64,000 bases of DNA. Source: Dermanyssus gallinae (taxonomy: Eukaryota; Arthropoda; Arachnida; Mesostigmata; Dermanyssidae). Positions 21,016-32,050 of the stretch are shown here, piece by piece. The position numbers and the translations under genes were made by a program. The notes beneath the pieces are model-generated. The model did no database searches. It had not been told where the DNA came from and was given only the letters and a program-made list of their open reading frames with translations. Where the stretch lies: positions 1-64,000 of the forward strand of contig QVRM01005464.1 of assembly GCA_003439945.1 (NCBI GenBank), read 5' to 3'. How positions within the stretch are numbered: position 1 is the first letter of the stretch; every line of letters begins with the position of its first letter.

Positions 21016-21022
21016 TTATATA
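21016..21022 (-). promoter_or_regulatory. TATA box of the DM9 gene
   Basis: TATATAA on the minus strand, 78 bp before the DM9 ATG. An initiator-like TTCACTGTC follows at about 25 nt and TTCAGTC at about 42 nt, so transcription probably starts near 20980-20995 with a short 5' UTR. Confidence 0.45.
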
Positions 21023-21126
21023 TGGAACGTTACCTCTGCGCTACAACGGGGGTTTTCCCGTTGTTGAGATCGTTGGCCGACAATCCAAACGGCAACGGAG
21101 GCAAGAACACTTGATATAGAAAAGTA

Positions 21127-21245
21127 GTAGTAGTTGTAGTAGTTGTTGTTGTTGTTTTTGTTGTTGCTGCTAGTGCTGTTGTTGCTGCTAGTGCTGTTGT
21201 TGCTAATATTGCTGTTGTTATTGTTGTTGGTGCTGTTGTTGCTTT
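21127..21245. repeat. GTT/GTA/GCT trinucleotide repeat upstream of the DM9 gene
   Basis: Imperfect triplets: AGTAGT, then GTTGTTGTT, then two copies of TGCTGCTAGTGCTGTTGT. Simple-sequence expansion, not coding. Confidence 0.8.
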
Positions 21246-21801
21246 TGATTTAGCGACTACAAACTTTGGCAGTCACGCGCAATTTTAGATAAATACTGGT
21301 CGAATAGTCATCGACACCACCGATTCGAGTTACTGCTGTTACTTCTGTTGCCGTTGTTGCCACGTATGCCTTGCTTCTATGAAACCGGTCAGTTTCATTG
21401 AATGAGCTGACCAGTTGAGCGCTGGCAGGGCAGCGAATCTCTACGGACGAAGCACCGTACAGGTTTTTGAAGTTTTCCACAACGATTTTCTCTTCTCTAC
21501 GAACGGAGCGTATACGGCGGTTGGTGTTGGTAGCCGATCGACAACGACGATCACACGACTAAATCTCACTCGCTAACTAAACACAACTAGAATCGGCTAG
21601 GTCTACGTAGGAGGCTCACGTCGTCCTGCTGGCAGCAAGATGCTCCAACAGAATGTTGTGCCTCCTTCGTTCATCCTTGCTCGTCGCAGCACCTCCTTAG
21701 CAAGCCAGATGGCAAGAGTAGCTGTTCAGCATATAGCCGGCTAGCTGACGTACCCGCTGCACCTCTCAAGTACGCACTTGGCACACTTCTATCGATGAAC
21801 G

Positions 21802-21939
<138 letters not shown>

Positions 21940-22116
21940 AATGCATATGTATGTTCGTTTGTTTAGATATTTTAGCTTGTCGGCAAGTAACTGGTAACAT
22001 TTTTCAGCTTTAAAATCATTCTAAAAAAAACGAGTTTACGAATCTTATTCATTAAAAAGATTATCTCTTCTTGTTGGCTACAACCCTCCCCCATCTCTGG
22101 ACCAGACGTTCAAATC

Positions 22117-22203
22117 CCGTGGCAAAAATACTTTTCAAGCTGACCTCCAGCTAAGATTTAACGTCCACGTGACTGCTTTTTGCATCGCATACTTCATTTC
22201 CCG
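22117..22203 (-). mobile_element. SINE family A, 3' fragment, inverted
   Basis: Read on the minus strand: GCAGTCACGTGGACGTTAAA, TTAGCTGGAGGTCAGC, TTGAAAAGT. The same tail as the copies at 36219 and 62180, without the tRNA-like head. Confidence 0.55.
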
Positions 22204-22364
22204 TAGCAAAATAGTCTGCTTTCAGCATTCCGAGGAACGTATCCACGTGTGATTACCACTTCGATTGAAGTAAATTTCTTTCTCTGTATATAGTTCTGCA
22301 GATGTCTAAATCAGTGGTAGTTCGACGGTGCGATGTCCGTTGAGTACAGTGGACGCGATGATGT

Positions 22365-22592
22365 TTTCTACTCGAAGCTTGCTATCTTGCGAAGGCTGGG
22401 TAAACACACATGTGACCTTGCGTTACCGTGGTGGAAGATAACGCTTTTTATGTTCACAAGACTGTGTCTCCTCTTTTGGAGGGCGGCAAAAATACGATCG
22501 CGCTGAAAGATCACAGTAGAAACCCGTGTCAATCGTTCGGCCACTAGGAAGAAACTCGTAGTGGACGATGCCATGCCTATCCCACCTAACAT
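22365..22592 (-). pseudogene. mariner transposase fragment, dead
   Basis: Two adjoining frames give WDRHGIVHYEFLPSGRTID, then after a frameshift KRRHSLVNIKSVIFHHGN and ARSHVCLPSLRKI. This is the region around the second catalytic Asp of mariner transposases. The expected HHDN is HHGN, so the Asp is lost. It is a different subfamily from the element at 27820 (shorter spacing, NARSH rather than NAPAH). No inverted repeats were found around it. Confidence 0.7.
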
Positions 22593-22599
22593 AGAGAAA

Positions 22600-23570
22600 A
22601 ATCTTGCGCGAATAAGTTAGTCCATTAGTTTAATTTTAACATAAAATCATGGGCGTGCTACCGAGTTGTGCAACACATCGGAGTCTATGGCTAAGTCATG
22701 CGTATTCACTCAGGGATTCTGTTCCACAGCTTCGCGCAAGCTGTCTTCCTCAGACGCAATTGGCTTTCCAGAGCAGGGTTCTTCCAGAATGCTTAAATTG
22801 CCGAAAAATACTTTTTATTTTTATGAAGGAGGGTTACATTCTGTCACCTACTATTGCTGCAAGTAGGTAGTAATTAGAAGAAGTGGCGAATGCCACTCGG
22901 ATAATTTGGCCGGGGTCATTCACGAGTTCCCAAACGATTGACGTGAGTTGTTTCAACATTTGCGAACCCGTATCATTTAAAGTCACCTGTTTCAATACCT
23001 GGCACTTTAAGAGAGCGTGAGTCGAGTCGTCCTCCGCTTCTTTCTAATAGTGAACACAACTCATCAAAAAAGCTTTTCCAATTCGACGGAGATAGCCTTG
23101 AATGTTTCCATGTCCCATGAGGGTTTGCGTGAGGTAATGTTCAGTTCTCTCCCTGGACGCTCAATCCATCCGTATGTTTGAGAGGGATCGGAGAGTATGC
23201 TTCGGTGCTCTAGAGAGAATAGAGTCCTATTTTACTTGCCATGCCTGCATTGCTTTTTATCATTCTATTGCAGCTCACAGCCTCACAACTTCCTCCACCT
23301 CTAGATTCTTGAAAAGGGCTCATGCCAGCCCACTGGTGAATACAAGGTGAATGCCGAAGTAGATTCGTGAAAATATCTTACAAAATCAAAAATATCCTAT
23401 TTGTTCTCGAGAATTTATTTTCGAAAACCGTTACACGTGGTGAGACTAAGATACATTTTATGAGCCTCTGCACAAGTCCCAGAACTTGTAGTGGCCAGGC
23501 TGGTAGAGCCTCCAACCATTAAGCGCAAACGGTCGGCTGAGAATGTGAGAGCCATCTGGGGTCACGCTGG
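22600..23570. other. no gene recognised
   Basis: Short opposing frames only, such as 22649-22870. I see no splice-supported exon, RNA gene or clear repeat. The stretch separates two mariner-like remnants of opposite orientation and may hold sequence too decayed to read. Confidence 0.4.
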
Positions 23571-23574
23571 TAAA

Positions 23575-23776
23575 GCACCCGTTTATTTACCCGGCTTGGC
23601 ACCGCGCGATTTCGTTTTTTTTCCAAAAAAATATTTTTTCTAAAGTTAGGAGCAAGACGACTCGATTCTCACGAAGTGGAGCTTGAAGTCATCGAGGTGG
23701 AGCTAGAAAGCATCGAAAAACAGGATTTGGAGATGTGCTTTGATCCACCGCCTAAAGAAGTTTATAAAAGTGAGTG
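23575..23776 (+). pseudogene. mariner-like transposase C-terminal fragment
   Basis: The plus strand reads LPGLAPRDFVFF, and after a one-base slip ARRLDSHEVELEVIEVELES, IEKQDLEMCFD, ending KSE-stop. This resembles the SPDLAPxDFxLF...E...CF end of mariner transposases, with the first Asp of SPDLAP changed to Gly. Orientation is opposite to the fragment at 22365, so they are not one copy. Confidence 0.55.
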
Positions 23777-24019
23777 AACATTCTTGGTTTCAAAAATAAA
23801 ATAAAAAGCCTACCTGTTTTTTTTAACAAGGTCATTTATATATTATATACAGAACTACAACGGTATGTTATTTCATATTTTTACAAATATTGCAACGAGT
23901 CGATAGTAATTTAAACCTACTATAGTTACCATTTTGTTGGCAAACAGTTGTAGCCGGAATGGAATTACTTTTTTTTTCCTCTATGTGAGAGTCAAATTAG
24001 AAAAACCAGTGTATTCATC

Positions 24020-24180
24020 ACTGACGGGGTAATAGGTGTTACTTTAAAGTTGTTTAAGGATTTCAAACAACGCAGGCTGACCGGAAGAGTGTTCCACTTT
24101 CTGACAGCTCGAACGCCAAAAGCTTGACTGCCCTTACTTGTTTTCTAGCACAGAAATCACGAGATCTTTGGCCAGGTCTC
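24020..24180 (-). mobile_element. LINE C-terminal fragment (CR1/jockey-like)
   Basis: The minus strand reads SQAFGVRAVRKWNTLPVSLR then CLKSLNNFKV, the RVRAVKLWNSLPxxIR...SLxxFK signature at the very end of CR1/jockey-like reverse transcriptases. 5'-truncated. Confidence 0.65.
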
Positions 24181-24199
24181 CATGTATATATATCGTTTT

Positions 24200-26990
24200 T
24201 TGCTAAGAGCAGAGGTGTTCCGTTCATTGTTGGCCGAGCAATGCGGAGCCTTAGAAAAAGATGGGCTTAGACGAATTGATTTAACAACTCACTATTTTTT
24301 GTGGCTCAGGGACCATTTTTTCCCACTGGTATTTTTTTAATATGGGAGGTTTTGGGAATGCATGATGCACATGCGTCACTAGCAGCCTGCGTAACTAGTG
24401 TGGGACTCGCATACCCACTAAATCCGCCCCCCCCCCCCGCAGCTCGGTATTACTTTGGCAATACTTCGAAGCCGTGGGAAAGGCGTCTCTGCCGTTCTTC
24501 TTCACGTAGCTCTGTCTCCGTCTATCATCCCGCATGTTTACCTGCGGTTCGATAGAGGGATTCTGCTATTTTGTAATAGCAGTAATAAACCGTTCTGTGA
24601 AGGCGCGACAAGACCATGAAGGCCCGGCTGCTCCCCTTCCTTCCTCGGCGCATCGTATTGACTACTTCCCCAGGAGACCCGATCCAACTAAGGGTTTCAT
24701 CCACATATACTGTTACCTCTGCATTCAAGAGGTGCGTGCTAATGCATCTCTTTATTCAAGAGGCGTGCAACATTCCCTGTTGGTCGAGTTTTTCCTTTCA
24801 CTGTTCGATAGCGCTTATTAGAGTTCTCAGTAGTGCAATTATTTGCTTCGCTGAGCATCTGAGTAGGGTTGTTGTTAGGTAAACTGCCAAGCCCTGTTGT
24901 CTCCAGTAGCTATATTCAGTCGTTCAAACAGGTTGCTTAGCAGTGGTCAGCTCCCGTTCTCCAAGTGCCTGAAGGGTTAATTGCATGACCAGCTATTGGT
25001 CCCTAAGTTCTGCGTGATTACACTGATTAAGTTGTGCCGTCTACTCTGCGGCATAGTGTAGTGAGCTTTGACCAGGGACACTTTGGTAAGGCAATATAAT
25101 GCAAGACTGTCCTCCACCCAATCTGCCTATTATAAAGCCTTTCCAATTGCGAAAGGAATAAAGTCGAGCCCATCAGGGCGACAAGCGCATGACGACCAAA
25201 TGTGAGTCACCTACTTCCCTGACGCACGAATCTCTGGCAAAGTTATTGCGAATCTGGGTTTGTCAGCAGCATTTACTTGTCCTTTGCATGCTGGATGAGA
25301 CGCGTCCGCCGGTCTCTTCGCCTATGATTTCATAAAAATATGCATGGTAGCACACCATGTTAGTTCCGAAGCGTAAAGCGACTGTGTCTCGACGCTTTGT
25401 CATAAAAACACGAATCAGTGTTTACCGTAGTTACTAGCGGTTTGATGCGTGTATGTAGACAGCTAGTCGTCTCATTACATTGGAATTGCATTTTTGCGTT
25501 ATTGAGAACGTCATTTCCGTCTAAGCGACTTTTTTCTTTGCGTGTGCAAACGAGATTATTATTTACGATGGGTTACTCCACCATTTCATTTTGAACTCAA
25601 ATTGGCAAATTCTCATACCCTAAAAATTGACTAAACTCAAAATGGCAAATTCTAATACCCTAAAAATACAGATGTGTATTACAAATTGTGTTATTGAGGC
25701 CGCTTTCAACTAGCTCGTATATGTCACTTGTCGTCGAACGATCGTTTCAACAGACCAATCACCGGTGCGAGTCGTCAGCAGTTGGCCAACGTTGGTCTCC
25801 AAATGAACTCCTAGCCGTTAATGGCAAGAAACGAGAGCACCCTTCCGTATAGAAACGAGTATACCCTTCTGACCGTACTATTGACTCCTTTTTTACTTGT
25901 ATGTCATTCCGTTGTCATTTTTGGTTTCGTGTGAATCACGTGCCCGCAAAATGGCCACATACATCAGTATTCCGTCATGTCGTAACTGTCTGTAATCATG
26001 TGTAACTGCTGTAAGCTTGAAACACAATATAATATCTATAAATTGCAATAAAAAGCTGGATCTTCACATTAGTAGAGCGTATAGACCAGAGCAGATGTCG
26101 TTTGGCAGTTGTCCATAGAGATTCTTGTATTCCTAGGTGAAGAAAAAACATTGTAGTAAGAGTAATGACTGACTCGGTCGTGGGATAACAACCGAGTTGT
26201 TTACGTCATCACGCGCTCAGAGTTGGTCGTGAATCGCCCGCTCACCCCAAAGCGATTTGTGTTACGCACAGCAGACTGAACTAGGCAGACTATCGTAAAA
26301 GTAAAACGTTCCTGAATGGATTCGTTTGATGCTGGAATTGGTCGCGCGATAAAGAAACTTCTTCGATGGTCTACTACTAATATGTCATGTATATTACCAA
26401 CACTTTGTTACACTTCTTTTCACGTGTGGTGGTTCATGTTTTTACTTCCCATATATGCATGTAATTTACGCAATTTGTTTCGTCGTTTTAAAAACGTCAG
26501 CTTAGTGTATGCGAGACGCTGAAAAATCATGTATGATTCGTACAAAGATGACCGAATTATATGTTTTGATCTGAACTAGATATTGTGGTGGCTCCTCTTT
26601 ACTGTCTCATAGGTAAGCAATGAGGAATGATGAGAACCTCCACCGACTGGGCGGAGGGGGTCGTCTCTTTGGACTCCGTCATGAGGCAGAATACAAGTCT
26701 AGAGGACGCCCGGAGGTCACGCTTCCGGTCGAGTCAACCTATCCTGGCAGTAATCAATGGAACCCTAACCTCAGTTCGCGAGGTTCCCGTAGATCTAAAA
26801 AAAGGTTGGAGAATGAGGCTCCCCTCTCCTAGTTTTGAGGTACTGTTACATAATTCCGAACTAGGAGGGGGTGGTTGAGGTGGTTTGTATTGGGTATTAC
26901 ACGTTCGGCAATGGATTGAGTGACATACTCTCTGCCCGAGTCAAGTCCCACACTATTAGTCAACAACGTCGACGGATGTGTGCCCCTGCT
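24200..26990. other. intergenic, no gene I can support
   Basis: Contains a poly(C) run (24428-24439), a 40-bp near-tandem duplication (25594-25673) and several frames of 65-90 codons (24301-24882, 26316-26522, 26620-26878). The frame at 26316 has an Arg/Lys and aromatic-rich hydrophobic segment, but no partner exon was found. The two overlapping frames at 26620 follow a CTCATAG|GTAAGC that could be a donor. None is convincing. Confidence 0.4.
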
Positions 26991-27010
26991 TAAAATAGAG
27001 TAAGCAATAA

Positions 27011-27255
27011 GGGTGGCGGCGTGGTCTAGGGGACTGCTAGTGCGCTAGTCATGGTTGTCATCTACCGGGGTGTCGCCAGTTCGATCCCTGTTGTTGATCG
27101 ATTTTTCTTTGAGCGATGCTTATTGAGAATATATGATAAATCATACCGCTAAGAGTCAGCGGCCATGCTATCAAAAACTGTTGGGGAAACCCTAGATGTC
27201 TCCACATGTCCGGCCCTCGGTGCATTGAAGATGGTCTAGAATTAAAAACAACCTT
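27011..27255 (+). mobile_element. tRNA-derived SINE, family B, near complete
   Basis: The tRNA-like head GGTGGCGGCGTGGTCTAGGG is followed by a box B-like AGTTCGATCCC and then TGTTGTTGATCG. The body is GAGCGATGCTTATTGAGAAT, GTCAGCGG and TGTTGGGGAAACCCTAG, and the tail is A-rich. It has the same order of blocks as copies at 34369, 50259 and 55350. Split polymerase III boxes and at least four copies support a SINE. Confidence 0.75.
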
Positions 27256-27259
27256 CTAA

Positions 27260-27815
27260 AAAAATCTAGGCACGCAATGAACTGCAACAGCATCGACCAA
27301 TGATCGCACGTTTACATAGTATAGGTGCTGCCAGACTATGCTAAGCATGCGATCACGGAAAGAAGTAAACTTGTAAATAATAAGAAAATGGAGCAGATTG
27401 AAAGAATATATATGCTTAGAAGTATCGAAAAGGGGGCAGTATGATGACACAGATGTCACTTGTTAAAATATTATGGGCTAAGTCTTTTATCACTGATGCG
27501 CTGACAAGGATGCACACCATATTTGACAACAGCAAACTAAGACATTCAATATGATTAGATGTCAGTACAAATTGCAAGCTAAATATTCATGTAGCGCACG
27601 ATTTGGGCAGATGAGGACACGACTTTAGCATTATATACATACATAAAACGTAAGGCATGATTTCGAAGATTAAGCTTCAACACACTTTAAATGAAAATGA
27701 TTGGCAAATTATGTTTCATTTGGGTCGAATATAGGTATTTACCGCGCCTTAGGTAGGCGCCAACGTGCTAGCATATTCAATCAAAATATGTAGCACATTA
27801 CGTGAATATTGTATA
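27260..27815. other. AT-rich spacer, no gene seen
   Basis: No exon, RNA gene or repeat family recognised between the SINE and the mariner element. Confidence 0.5.
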
Positions 27816-27819
27816 TATA

Positions 27820-29097
27820 CAGGTAGTTCAACAAGTTATTAAAATGAAAACCTAGAATTTTTCAAATCTTGTTTTTAATTTTTTCTTATTCGATATACTC
27901 CCCGAGAAGCTCAATACACTTTTCCCACCGTTTCAGACCATTTATACCTCTAAAGTAGAATTCCGCGTATTTAGACTGAAAATAGGCATTTACAGCAGCC
28001 TTAACCTCTTTATTGCTAGAAAAAGGCTTTCCACCGAGGCTATTCTTCAAATGTCCGAAGAGGAAATAATCAGAGGGGGCCAGATCTGGAGAATAGGAAG
28101 GCTGTTCAATGAGTTCGAACCTCAGTTGGGCCAGTTTTGCCGATGCTTGCCGCGACTTGTGTGCAGGAGCATTGTGCTGGTGAAACATGACAACCTTCTT
28201 CTGCAAAGCGGGCCGTTTCGCGACGAGTTCTTGCTTCAGGCAGTCCAACAGTCTTGCATAATATTCTCCCGTGATCGTTTTACCGCCCTCAAGGTAGTCG
28301 ACCAGAATTATTCCATGTTGGTCCCAAAAAACCGTAGCCATCATCTTTCCGGCCGATGCCGTTGTCCGCACCCTCTTCGAAGGTCCTTCATCAGGTGCAC
28401 ACCATTGGCGAGATGTTTCTTGGGTCTCGGGAGTGTAGTGATGGACCCAGCTTTCATCGACGGTCACGAATCTGCGCCGAAAATCCGACGGATTTTTCGA
28501 CATCTTGGCCAAATTTCGCTGTGAAGTGGAAACACGCGCGTCTTTTTGGCCTTGGTTGAGCAAATGCGGCACCCATTTTGCTCTGAGCTTTTTCATCTTC
28601 AAGTTCTCGTGCAGGATGAAATGCACACTACCCAAACTGATCCCCAAGGCCTTCGTTATCTCCCTAATGTTCACTCGCTTATCTGCGGCAACGATTTTCC
28701 GCAATTTTTTCACGTTTTCCTCATCAATTGCCGTTTCTGGGCGTCCTGAACGTAGTTCATCATCGGTGTTCCTGCGATCTCTTTTTAACTCATTAATCCA
28801 GTTGGAAACAGTGGCAAAACATGGCGCAGAGTCACCGTACACCTCGTCTAACTCAGTTTTTACTTGGGTCGCATTCAAACCTTTGAAATAAAAATGCTTG
28901 ATAACCACTCGAAACTCGTTTTTCTCAATTTTTCAAAATCACGCCGATACGTTGCACGGGAAAAGCGATCAAACGAAATCGCAACGGCCAATCACCATAA
29001 TATTTTGACTGCTAGCAGTCGAAAAGTTGCCGTTTGCAATAGCGCGCCAAAATTCGAATTCTGAAAAGCTCATTTTAAGAACCTGTTGAACTACCTG
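27820..29097 (-). mobile_element. mariner element, near full length, irritans-type
   Basis: 1278 bp bounded by inverted repeats CAGGTAGTTCAACAAG (27820) and, inverted, CAGGTAGTTCAACAGG (ending 29097). About 28 bp match with few changes. Each end is next to TA, the mariner target duplication; the right flank is a (TA)n array. Length and layout fit an intact irritans-subfamily mariner. The transposase frame inside is uninterrupted but has lost its start codon and one catalytic Asp. Confidence 0.92.
27886..28908 (-). CDS. mariner transposase, frame intact but catalytic Asp2 replaced
   Basis: A DD34D transposase of the cut-and-paste mariner family. An N-terminal helix-turn-helix (FATVSNWINELKRD; RSGRPET linker; second HTH around INREITKALGISLGSV-like text) binds the inverted repeats, followed by WVPHLL. 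Catalytic blocks: FVTVDESWVHHY (Asp1 present), FHQHNAPAHKS (Asp2 is His, codon CAC at 28176-28174, where the family has HQDN), YSPDLAPSDYFLF (Asp3 present, 34 residues after the His). The first codon here is GTG. The frame is open further up to an ATT at 28929-28927, exactly where the family's ATG is expected. With both changes the copy should be inactive, although it has no stop or frameshift, which suggests a young insertion. Confidence 0.9.
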   Translation of the reverse strand: MVIKHFYFKGLNATQVKTELDEVYGDSAPCFATVSNWINELKRDRRNTDDELRSGRPETAIDEENVKKLRKIVAADKRVNIREITKALGISLGSVHFILHENLKMKKLRAKWVPHLLNQGQKDARVSTSQRNLAKMSKNPSDFRRRFVTVDESWVHHYTPETQETSRQWCAPDEGPSKRVRTTASAGKMMATVFWDQHGIILVDYLEGGKTITGEYYARLLDCLKQELVAKRPALQKKVVMFHQHNAPAHKSRQASAKLAQLRFELIEQPSYSPDLAPSDYFLFGHLKNSLGGKPFSSNKEVKAAVNAYFQSKYAEFYFRGINGLKRWEKCIELLGEYIE

Positions 29098-29199
29098 TAT
29101 ATATATATATATATATAGTTTAGCTTAATACTATATATATACATATATATTGAACTAGGCAATATATAGCTGGGTGTGCACATATATATACGCACGTTT

Positions 29200-30480
29200 A
29201 CTTTTTGCAGATATCCGCCGTCACGCCCTAGATCCGGGAGGGGTGCGGGGGGGAGACGTAGTCTTGTCCCGTCCAGTGAACATTCATTGGTCGGAGGTTT
29301 TGGTGTTCGCATCGTCGCCGATTCAGATTAGCATTTGATTGGACAGTGCCAGCGAGGATGAAGCGGCACCAGGTACGCTTCAATCTGACTGAAGTTTAAT
29401 TAAGCTGACGCGCGCTCAATTCTCGAGGGCCATCGTCGCGAGGGCTCGCCGAGACGGCTCTGAGCTCGAGCAGCAGCAGCAATGGCAACGGGCCGCCGGC
29501 TTCGCCTGTCCGCTCGTTAATCCCTGTTTGCTGGGGCGAGCCTAATCTTCGCCATTCCAGACCCAGATCTCCTCCCTTATACCCCCCTTCCCTCTCTTTC
29601 CTACTCTATCTTTCTCCCTTCTATTTTTCTCCACTGCTAACCCCTCTTAGCGTGTGCCTTGCCCTCGCGCTAGCTAGCAAGCGTGCCTAACTTGATGACA
29701 GCATGTGCCCAGTGACAACCACGGGGGGAGAGAGAGAGAGAGGGGGGAGGGCGGGAAGAGTCGAGTTTGTCGAGAGGAAAAATCCAAAGGAATTTAGCGC
29801 GTACAAAGGAGAAGAAGTATGGGAAAAAGCAAGGGCGGCACGAAAACAAACAGAGAGGACAAAGCGCGGGGGAGTGACAGACACAACGAGGATTTAGACA
29901 GAATAGAGGGGGTGACGAAACGATACTGTCTCTAGCTTCGTGCTGTTGTCCACCCACCGCCGCCAGCAGCCGCTGCCTGCACGGCCTCAGCAGGTGAGCG
30001 ACGAACCGCTGCGTTGTCGCGGTCAGGGCCGCCAGAAGAGATTGCCACCTAAAAAGGTGACGCGCTCGGATGGTCCTCGTAGCTGTAGTGAGTAAGAGCG
30101 TGTATGTGCGTCCGTCTAAATGTAGGGCGGTGAAGAGTCAGAGATCTGCAAGTGTGCAAGTCGGCGGCGGCTGAGGTAACAGCAAAGTGTAGCACAATCG
30201 GTGCCGGGTACCAATAGGAGGGGAAGTAGGGAGACTAAGAACGATAAAGATTGAGATTAGAGCGTCTAGAGCTTATCTAGAGGAGAGGAATACATAGTAG
30301 GGTTGAGAGAGAGAGAGAGAAAGAGACAGTGGATACGATTATATAAAATACAGAAGAAATGAATACAGAGTCTGGAAAGGAATTTGGCACCCACTGGAAC
30401 GGAACGTCAAATGAGTACTCATTGTAGCGTGACATTTGAAATTAAATGGCTGTTTGTTGGGTTTGAATTTGACTGAAAAG
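29200..30480. promoter_or_regulatory. CpG- and GA-rich block, possible promoter or first exon
   Basis: Much richer in G+C and CpG than its surroundings (for example GACGCGCGCTC and TCGTCGCGAGGGCTCGCCG at 29409-29452), with GAGA tracts at 29727-29747 and 30305-30325. The plus strand has a strong donor GCCTCAGCAG|GTGAGCGACG at about 29993. No reading frame of note precedes it (TAG just before LRAVVHPPPPAAAA), so it would be an untranslated first exon. No downstream exon was found. The minus-strand frames here are low-complexity. Confidence 0.3.
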
Positions 30481-30514
30481 TTGATTTATTTATTATTGTT
30501 GTAAAGTTGATTTA

Positions 30515-30562
30515 TTTATTTATCATACTCAATTTGAGTGAAATAAACATAATTTTAAACTG
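30515..30562 (+). mobile_element. LINE copy 1/2 family, 3' tail only
   Basis: ATACTCAATTTGAGTGAAAT followed by AAACATAA, the same tail as LINE copy 2 at about 5577-5600. The upstream part is not recognisable. Confidence 0.5.
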
Positions 30563-30785
30563 AAAAGTTGATTTAATAATATTATTTGCTTAACTGTCAT
30601 TTTTTTAAGGGTGACTATATACCTCGATTTGTTTATCATTAGATCATCTACCTTCATTTTTCTAATGAAGTGAATTGAAACAAGTACCAATGGCCTCTAA
30701 GCTAGCTTAGGGCCTTTCTGTCAAAGCCATCAGCAGTCAGGGCCTTGTAAGCGCGGACGAACCATAATAAAACCTATAATTTTCT

Positions 30786-31425
30786 GTTTTATTCACTCAA
30801 ATTGAGTATAATGTACACTTTATATATAGCGTTGCCTTTACAACCCTTTATCTGGCTTCACCCCTTTAAGTAGTAATCATTTATTTTCTTGTCCTGCGCA
30901 TTTTATCGCACATAATAGCAAGAAACGCGTCTTCCATAAGGCTAATGCGTTTAATCTCACATGGGCGCCGATATGCAACCACGATATCATCTCCATATCA
31001 CGGCATTTTGTGCTCCCTCCGGACACAAAGAACAAGGTTGGCGTCAAGAAGAGTAAACGAGACACAGCCTAGCGGGTTTCCTTGCGGAGTTGTGAAATTC
31101 TACTCAATTTCCAATGCACGGCACTCATCATCTATCAATGAAGTTGCCTAATTAAATAATATTGTCATACTCAGCAGAAAATCACCCACACCTGCTAGCT
31201 AAAATGACTCGACCAACAGACGATGAGGGTTTTTGTCAGAGGCCTATACGCAATCAATAAAGACTGCATATGGTTGTGCCACAGCTCGCTCGATTTTCGA
31301 TTACGTGGACTGCATCGCGGGACCTTCGGCTGCCCCATCTGTTTAGTCGTGTGCTCAACCCGCTGAATAAAAATGACACTAACGTTCATTAGTTCGAGTC
31401 CTGTATAAATCCACACAACTTACAA
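30786..31425 (-). mobile_element. LINE copy 3 (family of copies 1 and 2), with YxDD region
   Basis: The minus strand holds, in broken frames: IDCV(I/A)-type text corresponding to 1330-1530 of copy 1 (31195-31416), then YGDDIVVAYRRPCEIKRISL and MEDAFLAIMCDKM (about 30990-30890), matching VAHRDLGAIKRII of copy 1. It ends with the inverted ACTCAATTTGAGTGAATAAA tail at 30786-30808. Unlike copy 1 it keeps the catalytic box (as YGDD), but stops and slips make it inactive. Confidence 0.65.
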
Positions 31426-31989
31426 GCAGAGCCTACATGCGACATTTCATTTATTCTAATTTCACCTTTCCTAAGCAAACAAGCCGTTGAAGCTTTTTTG
31501 GAAGTTGGAATAATTTCCAGAAGATCAGCTAAGCTAGGTCATACACAATGAAACTGCGTTATATATGTATATATATACATATACGTTTTTTTCCACAGTT
31601 ACGGCTTTATATGTATCCTAATGAACGTGTACACCGGATAAAATAACTGAAAACGTCACATATCCTTTAGGTTTGGGCGTGTCCAGGTCCAGCAGACAGG
31701 CGGTGTTACCCCGCTGAATGTCCAGCGATAGTCTCTGGTGCAGATACTCGACAGCACTGGTGTCGCCTGTCGAACGGTTGAGCGCCTTGACGACGCGTTG
31801 AATAAGTTTGTGCGTCTTCGGGTCCGGTCTCCCAAGTGTCGAATGCCAGCGAGCGAAACTCAGGTATATATAAGTTTTTTTTTACCATATCCGCCTATTA
31901 TCCTCGGAATGTATAAAAGTTTGAAACTCTCTAAGCTTACAGACATTATTTTTACTTAATTTTATGTCCACTGAAGGCTTTTTATTGGT

Positions 31990-31992
<3 letters not shown>

Positions 31993-32045
<53 letters not shown>
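31993..32045. repeat. (AT)n microsatellite
   Basis: Uninterrupted TA dinucleotides. Confidence 0.95.

Positions 32046-32050
<5 letters not shown>

Noticed and set aside
22365..23776. A single mariner copy spanning both fragments
   Set aside because: The two pieces are in opposite orientation and lack shared inverted repeats.
28051..28891. Plus-strand frames of 67-157 codons
   Set aside because: Shadows of the mariner transposase on the opposite strand.
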